Notes under the pieces: generated by a model
Told to the model about the DNA's origin: nothing
The model's database searches: none
The model's input: only the letters and a program-made list of their open reading frames with translations
Shown here: positions 1 through 11,086 of the stretch, piece by piece
Layout: the number at the start of each line of letters is the position of its first letter
Numbering within the stretch: position 1 is the stretch's first letter
Assembly (NCBI GenBank): GCA_947034885.2
Contig: OX344754.2
Span: 5,525,001 to 5,589,000, forward strand
Direction of reading: 5' to 3'
Source: Thuidium tamariscinum
Lineage: Eukaryota > Streptophyta > Bryopsida > Hypnales > Thuidiaceae
Length of the DNA stretch: 64,000 bases
Made by a program: the position numbers and the translations under genes

Positions 1-41
1 CCATTTTAGAACCCGCTCCATTCAAGAGCCTCCTCCCATAG
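1..41. repeat. End fragment of an AGGTAG-family MITE
   Basis: The first 41 bases match, in reverse complement, the left end of the element at 50795 (shared block CCATTTTAGAACCCGCTCCA). Only the terminal part lies in the window. Confidence 0.5.
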
Positions 42-126
42 AGTGCAGGAGTTCAGGTGAATCCCAACTTTCCAGTTGCAAGGGGAACCAAGCTCAAGGA
101 GAAAGAAGGTGTAAGCTTACAAGCCT

Positions 127-743
127 ACGGTGGAAGCACCCAAAACCGTCCAAATAAGGAATTCAGCATAGTTGGAGGCATCTTTTTCTAAAAATGATAT
201 TTTCTAGTATTAGCGAGTGAAAATCATGAATATTAAAAAAGAAATTAGATTTTTCAGATGTTGTATGTAATTTCTCTTATTTTTCAAAGTGTTGGCTTCC
301 TAAACCACTAAAACCGTGCAATAGGTATACCCCAAACTAAACCTTATTAAAATCAACAGTGAGCTAATCATATATTTATATGTGCCCTTGAAATGCATCA
401 GCCAATTAGAATCAAGCATGTGGTGAATACATTAACCCCTAAACGACACTAGAGTCGTTTCTTGGTCGAAGAACAGGCGAGCCTTTTGCTGTACAGGATA
501 GAAATGCAAGCATTCATCTTCGGAATTAGGGGTGGAAAAGGAAGATCTTCTACAGTTCTTTGACTTCAAATGCGCACTTTTGGATTTTTTAATTCCAATG
601 ATTCCCACGGTTTCACAAAAGATGGTTCGTTGGATGCCCCCCCCCCCCTGCGTCGTTTAAGGGTTAAGGGAACTCTACCTACGCAATTGGGTGAGTCTAC
701 AGTCCACTACAAGGGATACGTTCAGGAATATGTATTTTTCCCT
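127..743. mobile_element. TA-flanked MITE carrying a nested TTAA MITE
   Basis: Ends resemble GGTGGAAGCACCC and its inverse, with TA at 125-126 and 744-745. It is homologous to copies at 810-1173 and 49492-49875. Removing the nested 228-bp element and one TTAA leaves 385 bp, matching the 384-bp copy at 49492. The copies at 127 and 810 are in direct tandem orientation. Confidence 0.7.
436..663. mobile_element. TTAA-flanked MITE (CCCYTAAACGAC ends), 228 bp
   Basis: Begins CCCCTAAACGAC and ends GTCGTTTAAGGG, with TTAA at 432-435 and 664-667. Homologous host copies at 810 and 49492 are unoccupied at this point and carry a single TTAA, which supports TTAA as a true target duplication. A close relative lies at about 50523-50744. 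It is non-coding and contains a C-run near 638-648. Confidence 0.75.
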
Positions 744-809
744 TATGACAAATAGATTGCCACTAGTTAGTCCTATTGGCTTTGATGAATTTTAAAAAAA
801 GTTCAGGTA

Positions 810-1173
810 TGGTAGAAGCACCCAAAATCATCCAAATAAGGAATTTAGCATAGTTGGAGGCAACTTTTTCTAAAAACAATATCTTTTTAGTATTAGTGAG
901 TGAAAGTCATGAATATTAAAAATATATATATATATTTGGATGTTGTATGTAATTTCTATGATTTTTCAAAGAGTTGGCTTCCTAGATCATTGAAACTATT
1001 CTATAGATGCCCCAAAATCTATACCCTGCTAAAATCAGCAGTGAGGTCTTTAATTTACGTCAATGAATTAGAGTCAAGCATTTGGCAAACACATTAATTG
1101 AAGTCTAGGGATGGTTTTGGATGAGTCTAGGGTCCAATGCAAGGTACAAGTGCGATATTGGGTGTTTCTCCTT
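810..1173. mobile_element. TA-flanked MITE, second tandem copy
   Basis: Left end TGGTAGAAGCACCC and right end GGGTGTTTCTCCTT are imperfect inverted repeats flanked by TA at 808-809 and 1174-1175. It shows the uninterrupted form of the element at 127-743. An (AT)n run lies near 920-935. Confidence 0.65.
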
Positions 1174-1175
1174 TA

Positions 1176-4100
1176 TGAAGGCAAATGTGAGGAATAGAGA
1201 GAGTATTTGAAATTTTACTTTTCTAAGATAGTATGAATTTGTTACAAATTTTTGAAGTGTGTTGCTCAATTGGTCTATAGACTACCCCAAACTATACCCC
1301 AATCTTAGCAAAAATTATATTTATAATGGTCATCTTATTCAACTAAAGTTGTAAGTCACATATTTCTTAACATGGCCACAACATGAAGGCCTTAGAAAAG
1401 TTACTTCATGTAATGAATTTACACTAAAAAGGTGGAAGTTTCTACTGCAATCATTAATTACTTCATCATCATTCAATATATTGAGTGTAGCAACTAACTC
1501 AACCTAATGTAGTCTAGATTTCATTTATTGAAAAAAGCATGTCATAGGTTGATGCAAGATTGAAATGGTCATTCCAATATTCAATTCCATCAAGAAATTT
1601 TCCAAATCTATATTATACTCTAATATTTATTGCAATTCAATTGTGAAAATATGGATGGCATAAACTAGATAAATGATTTAGAAAAAGACCTACATGCTCA
1701 ATTTAACTATGGGTGGGTTTTCTAACAATTATTTTCCTAATCAACATGGTTTGTATTTTCACTAGTGTTTTCAACTACCAAAAAAAGAACAAATTATCTT
1801 CAATCAATAATTGATTAAATTCAACAAACTCAAATTCATGTTGAAGTCAAATGTCTTAGACTAGGTTGGAAAGGCAAGAAATCACAAATTAAATTAATCA
1901 ATTGTAAAATAGGAAATAGTTTTTTACAATTATTTGACAAAGTGAAAAATTTAGAGAAAAATTGCCATTGCAATAAATGCTAGAGTGTTATATTAACTAA
2001 GAATCAACTTGCTCAATATACTCTAATTTACTTATCTATTGATAATTGGAGCTCAACTTCTAATATAGATCTTAGTTGGTTGTATCATCAAGATAGTTAT
2101 GTGTAAATATTTCTCTCTATAAAATTTGTAAGCTTTTTGGATTGACAATCAATTTCAAGGGACTTTCTAATTTTTCCAAGAGTTATAAAAAGTTTGCACA
2201 AGCTTTTCAACACTACTTATTAATATTAAACTTGAACAAATTTTTATTTTAAGAAATGACAAAATTATTAACAATGGACAATGAATTTCTTTTAAGAAAT
2301 GTCTCAATATCATAAGTGTGTCATTAAAGCAGCAACCTCAAAAAACTTTGAATAATGATAACCATAAAAAGAAATTTGAATTTTTTTTCATAACATATAC
2401 TTTTTTACACTTTCTTGATGAAAACTTAGAAGTTTTGTTTATTCTTCATATATGATCATGTGGCCTACACAAGCTTTCAATAATTTCTATGCTTCTTTAG
2501 CATGGGCAATCTAAATTTGAAGATTGATCTATCTTTTGTTAACATAATTTAGAAGTGCTTTCCAAATCATTCAAATAATACAATTATTTTATTTTCATAA
2601 AATTTTCAATTATAATCTTTATTGTGAAAATAGACTTAAAAAAACACTTTTTTTCTATAAACCTTGAACACATCTCTTGAATTTCATGAGTTTAGGATCT
2701 ATAAAACCTTGAAGTTGATTCCAAAAAGGATATTTGTAATATCCAAAGTTTACACTCACAATTTTTAGTAATTAAATATTTAATTATTTTTTATTGTATT
2801 AAAAATAGTACACGCTAGTCAAAATTGCAAAAAGAATTTTGATAGGAATTAAAAGTGTAAGTTTTCACTTATACCATGAAAAGATTTTAGAATCAAGTTA
2901 CAAAAAATAAAGAGTGTAGTAAAGGCATTCTTACATTGTACTATAAAGTATTTTTTTTTGTAATTAGCTATTGCATCTACAAGATGTACTATTTGTAAAT
3001 GGGAGTGCATACTTTGGAGTTGAAATAAATAATGTTTGAAGCTTCAAGGAAAGTAACAAACTTTGTTAGTTGTTACTAAGATTAATATATATATATATAA
3101 ATAATGCCTTATGATTTTGAATAAGACAAACGTGTTATACTTGGGATTCTTTAAAAATAATGATTAGTTATATAATACTACCTTCATCCCCAAATGATCT
3201 TCCTAATAGATAAAATGTTTCATATAAAGGCTAAAAATAACATTTTAAAGACCTATTTTGCATTGTAAGTAGAGTTTGGTGTAATTTTAAAGCCCTAGAA
3301 ACTTTGAGTTCTCAAAGCCCTTTTCAAAGTTTAATTTGGAAGTATTGAAAAGAGGAATCTTGTGGGCATTTTCAAATAGCACTAATGGGCATTTAATTGT
3401 TGATTGTGAGGTTTTCATTTTAAAGGTACTGAGTATGGGCCAAAGTTTACATGTGGCCATCTTTTTTGCCTCCCCAAAGTTTCATTTCCTTCAATGAGAC
3501 AATACTCAAAGAGATGCAAAAAAATAAAAAAAAATAATGTTGGTTGACATCTCCAATCATTTTATTTGTCTTTTGATTGATAATTGTATAATTGAGGGAG
3601 AACCATTGCTTAGAGCTATCTTGCTGGTCCTAAACAAATTGAAAGCAAAAATTAACCAATATAGAACACCACAAGCAGATTACAACAAGAAGATTATTTT
3701 GGGATGACAAATTTAAGGCCAATAGGAAGAAAATAGCTTTTTTGAAATTGCATAGTAATTGTATATTTGTAATTCATTAATTTTAACAACTTATTCAACA
3801 TTATAAATTTAACATTAGGTTTCTAGATGTATAGATTTCTTTGTTGTCAACTATTGTACTTAATACTATACTGAACGGTTAGGGTTGACAAACCTTTTTC
3901 CTTAACATAGGTTTTAAGACTTTTTGGAAAGTTGTTTTTTCAAACAAGCTTTTTGTATAAAAAAGAACAAATCTTTCTATTTTTCTAATAATTGTTGTAT
4001 AACAACTCCTAACTTTAGTTTTATCTCTAGCAAGGAATGATGACCTTGAGGCACGAGGATATCATCTAGCTTCTACAACTAGGGATGAACCAATTTTATA

Positions 4101-4304
4101 TTATCCCTTGGAAGGAGCACAATATACATGTTCATAACATTTTTGACCAACCAAAACCATTTTCCCTCAGATATTCTCCTAAAATATTGGGGAGAGCCAA
4201 TAAATTGGGAAGTTGGAATGCAGAGCAACCTCTGCTCCTCATCAAAAAAGTTGGGGCAAATTGTTTTAGTGGTATTTTGACATCAAAGGTCACATTTTTG
4301 ACTA
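1176..4304. other. AT-rich intergenic DNA, nothing recognised
   Basis: No convincing exon, RNA gene or bounded repeat was seen. A short (AT)n microsatellite lies near 3087-3101. Open frames are short and show no family motifs. Confidence 0.5.
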
Positions 4305-4306
4305 TA

Positions 4307-4579
4307 AGGTGGGTACACCCAAAAGTACCCTGTTCCTAAAAGCGCCATCTACAGTGCACATACATTTCCGAAATCAGTCATGTTCACAGACTGTAGATGG
4401 CGCTTTCAGAAACTGACTTTGACCGTTAATAACTTTTGCATACGGTATCCAAATCCTGCGTTCTTTGGTGCGTTGGAACATGCTTTCACTTGCCAACAAG
4501 ACTACATAAAAATTTGAACTCATTAATAGCAGGAAGTAGGCTCAGTATGAGAAAGTGGCGCTTTTGGGTGTACCTACCT
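4307..4579. mobile_element. TA-flanked MITE with internal hairpin, 273 bp
   Basis: Starts AGGTGGGTACACCCAAAAG and ends with the near-perfect inverse CTTTTGGGTGTACCTACCT, flanked by TA at 4305-4306 and 4580-4581. Inside, AAAGCGCCATCTACAGT near 4338 is inverted as ACTGTAGATGGCGCTTT near 4390, so the left half is itself a hairpin. Terminal AGGTRG resembles the other TA elements of this window, not the usual Stowaway end. Confidence 0.75.
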
Positions 4580-4789
4580 TACAGGTCATTTCAGTGTCAT
4601 TTTATCTATGCTGGGTTGGTACGAAGGTATGAAGGGCACCAAATTAATTTAATTGTATTTCAATGCACCATCATGGCACCATATTTACATGCCTTGAAGT
4701 TCTTGATGCTGCTTTTTATGTGAACAGAAGGCCCCAGCATTGGTTATGAGTTTAAAACTGTTATGTTCAACTGTGTAGAATTCTAAGGA

Positions 4790-5270
4790 TGCTTCACGCC
4801 CCTTTTCTCTTTGACACTTACGAACTCCTCGTGACATCGTGCCACCTCAGCCGAACACACAGGAATAGAGTATCCACGTCATCATCCCCCGGACCTCAAT
4901 CCGGTCGTCAAGCGAGAGTTTGCATCTCATCAGCTCCTGGGCGATTCAAGAGGGCGTTTTCTCGTATGTTCTCTAACCAAAGCTTCGTAACTTATTATTA
5001 TCTCTGTTTCTCTGGCGTCAGAGTTTGCGCTCTGCAGAGCAGTACATCACATCCACGATCCGGAGTGCGGACATTTATTTTCGCCAGAACGCCAAACTAA
5101 TCACGCTCCCTGCACTTCCCCTCTACTTCCTCATTCTTTTGAGCCGCTCTTGGCTTCGTTCCATGCTCCGTAGTGGAAGTTCAAGACGGTTATTGTTGCA
5201 GCCTTTTTTTATTGAATCTAAGGAGATAACGTTGGAGAACACTGCGAGTTCCGTTTGAGCCTGGCACGAT
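4790..5270 (+). promoter_or_regulatory. GC-richer probable promoter and 5' leader region of HMT
   Basis: Sequence here is CpG- and CT-richer than the surrounding AT-rich DNA, with CT-rich stretches around 5100-5150. It lies just upstream of the repeated leader and the HMT gene. No convincing TATA box or start point could be fixed. The open frames here show no recognisable protein, so I treat them as chance. Confidence 0.35.
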
Positions 5271-5272
5271 TT

Positions 5273-6556
5273 AAATTGGTAAAGGTTTGATTGATAGCCG
5301 CCGTGCATTTTTTGGAGACATTGTTGGAGTTTAATGCTTGGAATGCTCTCTGCTCGTTTTGCTGGTGTTATATTGTTGGGAAGGAGGATGGAGGTTGTGT
5401 TCCATTTTGCTTTATTCCATCCACGGTTTTAAAGCATTATTGAAGTTCTTGAAAAAAAATTAGTTTCACTGTTTTGATCAAAGCCGTCACAGCCGCCGCG
5501 TTGTTACGGCGCTTCGGAGCGCTGGATGCTAAGTTATTTGCATTTGGATTATCGTAGATCTTTATTTGTGTCCTTGTCTGTAGCCTGGGCTAGTGAGAAG
5601 CCAGATAAGAGTACCTCATGCTGATGCTCTGTGTGCTACGTAGTTGCGTGTGAAATTCGGATTGAGAGAAATCATTAACAGTTCCATAGAGAAATTCTTT
5701 TTACTCAGATTATATTCCTTAATGTAATTGATACCAGGCCGTTTAAAGAGTTAAATTTGAGTTTGCTAATAATTGAAAAATCCGGGCGAGATGTAAAGGT
5801 TGATGACCGCCGTGCATGTTTTCAAGAAATTGTTGCACTTTAGTGTATTTTCTCAGGCTGTATCGCTGGAATGCTCTCTGCCCGTATTTGCATTATCAAT
5901 AAAAAGGAAAATAGAGGTGGGGTTTATGTTGTTAAAGGGTCTAAACAAGTACTGAAGTTATTGAGTCGATTTTTGTAGTTGTGATCTAAGCCGTCACAGC
6001 CGCATTTCGCATCATCTGATTGTTGGATTTTATGCGCATTCGGGAGTTTGTAGATCTTTAGTGTCTCCCTCTGTAATCTGAGCTAGAGATGTTTTGAAGA
6101 GTACCTCAAAGAGATGCTCACTGCGTGCTTTGTATTTATGTATTGACAGTACCATAGACAAACGCTCTCTATCAGGGGGAGAATTGTTAATGAAGAGGAT
6201 GGAGGTTATCTTCCATGCCCTAAGACTTTAAATTTATATTGAATGTTTTGGAGAGATTTTTGGACTCGGTTGATTTGTAGCTTTGGTCAAAGTCGCCGCA
6301 GCCGCATTGTTATGCTGTTCGATGCTTCTTGCTCTCGGAGTTTTGTAGGTCTTTAGTGTCTGTTTTCATAACCTGAGCTGTAGAGAAGCCGTCTAAGAGT
6401 ACCTCAAACATATATTCTTTGCTCGCTGTGCGCTTTATAATTTACGCGTGAAATTCAATTGAGAGAAATCATTCACAGTAATTTAGATGGACACTCTTTA
6501 TCCTGATTGAATTTTCTTAAAACAACTGATGTCATCCTGTTTTTGGAGGTTCAATT
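5273..6556 (+). repeat. Three diverged tandem copies in the HMT 5' region
   Basis: A unit containing AAGCCGTCACAGCCG, then TGTAGATCTTTA, GAGTACCTCA and GAGAGAAATCATT, occurs three times. Anchors of the first motif are at 5481, 5988 and 6290, giving spacings of about 507 and 302 bp. Copies 1 and 2 also share GCCGCCGTGCAT and GGAATGCTCTCTGC at their starts; the second junction lacks about 200 bp of the unit. Copies are clearly diverged, so the duplication is old. All lie upstream of the coding region and end at the proposed 5'UTR intron. No long open frame is conserved among them. Confidence 0.75.
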
Positions 6557-6559
6557 GAG

Positions 6560-6705
6560 GTATGTTTGCGTAGGCCGCCATTTTATCTAGTCTGCTGAGA
6601 AAATGAGATGTGACAAGTTTATGTACATGTGCAACTTTATTTTTGACATATATATGTTTTCTGTTTGGAGATTTGCAGTCGAACTCATGATATTAATCTC
6701 TGCAG
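6560..6705 (+). other. Probable 5'UTR intron of HMT
   Basis: A donor GAG|GTATGT at 6560 and an acceptor TTAATCTCTGCAG|GG ending at 6705 bracket 146 bp of AT-rich sequence just upstream of the HMT start codon. Spliced, this leaves a 35-nt leader segment before ATG 6741. The splice signals are visible; use of this intron is inferred. Confidence 0.5.
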
Positions 6706-6740
6706 GGCAATCAGAAGGTTTGCGAGGAGAACAGGCAAGC

Positions 6741-9513
6741 ATGGGACGCACGATGGACGTACGGGAAGAGAAATCTCAAGAGCCAGAAGCATCCAATGTT
6801 GTGACAGAGCTTTTGAAACAGGCAGGAGGATACGCAGCGACTGACGGAGGCTTTGCTACCCAGTTAGAACGTCATGGTGCAGATATTAACGATCCATTAT
6901 GGAGCGCCCTGTGCCTTATCACTATGCCCGGTCTCATCCGCACGGTAATTAATTGATTGTCTTCTGACATTTTCCGGTTTGTTTGGTTCGGCTGAGACTT
7001 GGAAGTAAACTGGAAATCATAAGAATTTATGTATAGATCTATGTTACTCTCATTTCGTGAGAAAACATTCAATTTATTCTATAGAATTATGTTACTCTCA
7101 ATTTGTGAGCAAACAGTGACATAGTGACCTACTTGTCAATATCCATCTCCTAGAGTGTGAAGGCTCTGTACGCTCTAGGAACATACAAGACTTGATGTCT
7201 TCAATCCTTCGCACGGAGTTGCAGTGTTATTTGCCTTCAAACGAGTACGCGATCTTCTTATGTCCTCTGTCATGGTGTTGTGGCTATTAGGTGCATAGGG
7301 AGTACCTGGAAGCAGGAGCTGCTATTATATCGACAGCTTCTTATCAGGTAACTGTTCGATAACCATCTAGGCCTCTTCCGTAGCAGCATGCGATGCGTTT
7401 CTTTGTGCAATACTTCTAGTTGCCAATAATTAAGTTGAATTGATTTTCAGTATTGAAGATGTATTATGTTATCCCGAACTATGCAGCTATGAACATGCTG
7501 GTAACCCTGCACAACTATTTTGTTTGATTGACAGGCTACAATTGAGGGGTTTCAAAGTCGAGGCCTGTCAATTGAAGAGGCTGAGGATTTGCTTCAGAAG
7601 AGTGTCCGTATCGCTCGCGAAGAGCGCGACAGGTTCTGGAAAGAATTTCAAAACCAAGTGCTTGCAGGAACTGCTAGAGCAGGTTCCCGCCAGCGTGCCC
7701 TTGTTGCCGCATCTGTTGGTAGTTATGGAGCGTATTTAGCTGACGGATCTGAGTACAGGTATGCTACTGTTATCTCAGTATTTTCGGATGTAGGTGAAAT
7801 TTGGAATTAACTATGGATATTGATTGATGCATGTTGCATCTCTCACGGAATGACCTAGAGTTAAGATTGAAACTCCCTTGAGCTTGGAATCTTAGAGAGT
7901 ATTCACTATGGTCAATATGTTGACGCTGCCGTTGCTTGATTTTGTATGCTGGCTTCTTCGTAACACATGTGGATTGTATGCAGTGGAGACTATGGCCCAT
8001 CCATGACCGTTGAAAAGTTGAAAGATTTCCATCGTCGGCGTCTGGTGGTGCTTGCGGATGCAGGACCCGATCTATTGGCCCTAGAAACCATCCCCTGCAA
8101 GTTGGAAACGCAGGTTAGTTCTACCGAGTAGACAGAATATTGACAAAATCTGACCGGAGGTGGCCTTCGTTGGAATACGTGTTGTGTTACTGGAATTTGT
8201 TTTGTAGGCCATCTTATGATATGAAAAATGCACTTACTTTTCATTCTTAATCTGAAAGTTATCAGAATTATGCATCAGTGTAAATCGCTGATATGTTTGA
8301 AAGAAACCTTCAAAGATCCTTTTAACTGTGTGTTGTGCCTGCTTTATTGTTGATTGATTGTTCTTAGAAAGTCGTCGAGAAACCTGATGATCATTAGTGG
8401 AAGTGCATCGGTGTTTCTCACTTTTGGTTTATTATGCAGGCTCTAGTCGAGTTATTGAATGAAGAAAACTTGCGAACTCCTGCTTGGATATCATTTAATT
8501 CAAAGGATGGTGTCAATGTTGTCAAGGGAGATTCACTTACCGACTGTGTTTCCTTAGTAGACAAGTGCGCCAAAGTAGTAGCAGTTGGTATCAACTGCAC
8601 GCCTCCTCGTTTCATACTCGACCTCATCTGTGCGGCGCGTGAGGTAACAAATCATTATCTACAGACCTTTTCATTGCTGTAATTGTAGAACAGCACGAGT
8701 CCTTAAGCGTCCACAAAAATGTTGCTGTGTATGTATATTGTCAATTTAGCACATATTCATATTCATGTGCGGTACTTACAATATTCTCAGAAGATTTTCT
8801 GACGATCATTAATTGGTGGTATCTACGCAGGTGACAAACAAGCCCATAGTGGTCTATCCGAATAGTGGAGAGCACTATGATGCTGTCATTAAGCAGTGGG
8901 TAGTAAGTCTCCCCTTTATTTTTGATGAAATGCCTACTATCTCCAGCAGTCGCAAAGTTTAGATTTGTTCATTAAACTTTTGACAAAAACGAGAGAAGGG
9001 GCTGTTTTCGACACTTTAGAGTCGAATGCATTGTCGAAAACAGCACCCTTTCATTGGTACTGTAACCTCCACTTATTTGGTGATTCAAACAATTATTCAG
9101 GTTGACACTGAATGGTATTGAAGTCTGGTCATCAGACTTTGAATCTTGTTTGTAGAAGGTCGTTATTTGTGCAATTGATCAGTTGAACTTCATCATTAGA
9201 AATTTTTAATGGCTATTTCTGTCCTGATCCAAATCGTTGACATTATATGTGACTAAATTTCCATGGCTGGGTGAAATTCGTTTGTTGTACGTAATTCAAC
9301 GTTTCAGGCATCTAACAGTTCCCTGGTGTTCGTTTTCTTCACTATTTGTAGGAGTCCACCGGAATCAGCGATACCGATTTCGTTTCATATGTACATGAGT
9401 GGCGAAAAGCAGGAGCTCAGCTTATAGGTGGATGTTGCCGGACTACACCCAATACTATAGGAGCCATCTCGAGAAGCTTACATGAACACAATCACGAACA
9501 TGTTACCAAGTGA
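6741..9513 (+). CDS. HMT: Homocysteine S-methyltransferase, seven coding exons, 350 aa
   Basis: Transfers a methyl group from S-methylmethionine to homocysteine, giving methionine (S-methylmethionine cycle, probably cytosolic; no clear targeting peptide seen). Coding exons: 6741-6944, 7291-7347, 7535-7758, 7984-8113, 8440-8643, 8831-8902, 9352-9513. All introns are GT-AG, phases agree, and the sum is 1053 nt including TGA. Family motifs run in order: DGGFATQLE near residue 33, NDPLWSA, EYLEAGA, ASVGSYGAYLADGSEY near 145-161, FHRRRL, ETIP, VGINC with the first zinc cysteine at about residue 258, VVYPNSGE, and GGCCRTTP with the cysteine pair at about 325-326. All three zinc ligands are present. 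Length is slightly above Arabidopsis HMT1 because of an N-terminal extension and a His/Asn-rich tail. The ATG at 6741 is chosen because it follows a probable 5'UTR splice acceptor at 6705; an in-frame ATG at 6603 would lie inside that intron. Which HMT paralogue this is cannot be told. Confidence 0.95.
9001..9044. other. Short hairpin inside HMT intron 6
   Basis: GCTGTTTTCGACA at 9001-9013 pairs with TGTCGAAAACAGC at 9032-9044, a 13-bp perfect stem. Flanking GGG and CCC at 8998 and about 9046 nearly extend it. It lies in the intron between exons 6 and 7. It may be a tiny MITE remnant; no target duplication was seen. Confidence 0.5.
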
Positions 9514-10512
9514 TCTGCATGCTGAGCAAGTGCATCTCCTGCTGGTATGCCACTACACCTCGTACATAGGCCGCTGAAGTTTGGTTGAAGACAAATTGCT
9601 GAGTGGCCATTTATTTCTACCATTTTTACCTGATTTAGCGGGGCTTGAAGCCTTCATTTTGGACCACATACCCTAGAAACTCACTGACTGATAAATGCCG
9701 AGTTTTGACAATAGAATGCTAGTTTATTATTCTTCCAGAAAGTTCCTCATTCCGACTCAAACCTCAACCTTGTTTTTTTGATACTAGAGTTTGTATGAAC
9801 GTTATGGTCAGAAGTGAAGCTGGTTCCTGCCGTTGAGAGATACTCCAGCCTTGCATATTAGCTCAGATAATGAGGGTGCCTTCTTATACTTTCATTTTCT
9901 TTTCCTGTATTTTTGGCACAAATCGAACTTTGTTTAATTGCCGAAGTGTACTCAAACCTCTCTAACTGCACAATTTCTATATTCCGAGAATCTGTTATGT
10001 CCTGCAACTTCTAATTGAACGAGTTCCACAAGTTCTGAACACGTGGACGTGCACTTGTGTTCCCCCCAGGTGGATAGCAGTTAACTTAGGAAAGGATTGA
10101 GTGTAAGTGAGCTTTACAGACAAGCTCTGGAAGTCATTCTTTTCGTATTTATGCATTTTGAGCATGCCTTACGTGGCAGGACGTCTACTGTACCTGAAAT
10201 GTGGGGGACTGAGGGCCTTCAGCCACTTGGCACTTGTTGGCACAAGCTCCTGAGCTGAAGGATTTGATTATTCTAATGTGACGGTTCCCTCGTGTGCTGG
10301 AGCATTGACATTGGTGTGCTCCTTTACAAACTAATCTTGAAATGCTCGATTTGTAGATTCTGGGTGCATTCTATCAAATCTTTAGTGCCTTGTACAGTGA
10401 TTATCTAACTATCTAAGGTGATAGATGATAGACTTTGAATGCTCAATTCTGGGTGTAACAGCAGTTGATTTCTTCTGATTCCTAGTGAGGATAAAACTTT
10501 GCTTACTTTATT
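9514..10512. other. HMT 3' flank, probable 3'UTR then intergenic
   Basis: The stretch after the HMT stop is moderately AT-rich with no further recognisable exon. The 3'UTR must start here, but I could not fix a poly(A) site. Nothing else recognised. Confidence 0.4.
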
Positions 10513-10516
10513 TTAA

Positions 10517-11086
10517 CCCCTAAACGCTGGGCGGGTAACCGTGCCCAACAGCGGGCAGTGAACACAGTAGAGTTGAGCACAGACCAGGGAGAAGACCACC
10601 TCACCCCACCCCACCTGGCCACCTCATAATTAAAAAAAAAGTCAATGCAGCACAACTCAGAAGAAGGAAGTCTGCAATTGAAATTAATAGTGGGCAGCTT
10701 AGTTTAGATATCATGTTCAAAGAATCTGTGAGTCTCAATAAATCTGAGTTCACTAACTGAGGCTAATTTTTGCACCTCATAATGGCATATGAGTTTAACC
10801 CTTGAATGATGCTGTGGATGTTTGGCGTCCACTTTCATCTTTGGTATTAGGGGTGGAAAGGGAAGATCTTCTACAGTACTTTGACTTCCAATGCATATAT
10901 TTGGCTTTTTCAAAATAGGTGACGTCATACGGTATCAAAATGCATGGTTTCTATGGCCACTGGTATGTCCTTCAAGGGTTAAGTTCACTAGAAAAAAATT
11001 TGGATGAAAAATGTTCTTTTTCTTGTTTGCTAGATTGATTTAATGTCATTCATCGACCAAGAAGTGGCATTTGTGTCGTTTGAGGG
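10517..11086. mobile_element. TTAA-flanked element interrupted by a second TTAA MITE
   Basis: Begins CCCCTAAACG and ends GTGTCGTTTGAGGG between TTAA at 10513-10516 and 11087-11090. The right ~50 bp is the inverse of the left end of the element at 436 (shared GACCAAGAA/TTCTTGGTC block). It contains the nested element at 10799-10978. Confidence 0.65.
10799..10978 (-). mobile_element. Nested TTAA MITE (CCCTTGAAGGA type), 180 bp
   Basis: CCCTTGAATGATG at the left and CATACCAG/TCCTTCAAGGG at the right are inverted, with TTAA at 10795-10798 and 10979-10982. Read on the minus strand it matches copies at 31896, 50304, 62554 and 63631, sharing ACCGTG..AATCATGCATTTTGAT and GAAGTCAAAG..GTAGAAGATC blocks. 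Confidence 0.75.

Noticed and set aside
4789-5258. Overlapping open frames in the HMT leader
   Set aside because: No family motifs, several frames overlap, and the region looks like promoter or untranslated leader.
6603-6740. In-frame N-terminal extension of HMT from ATG 6603
   Set aside because: It crosses a good splice acceptor at 6705 and reads like intron sequence; the ATG at 6741 fits the family start better.
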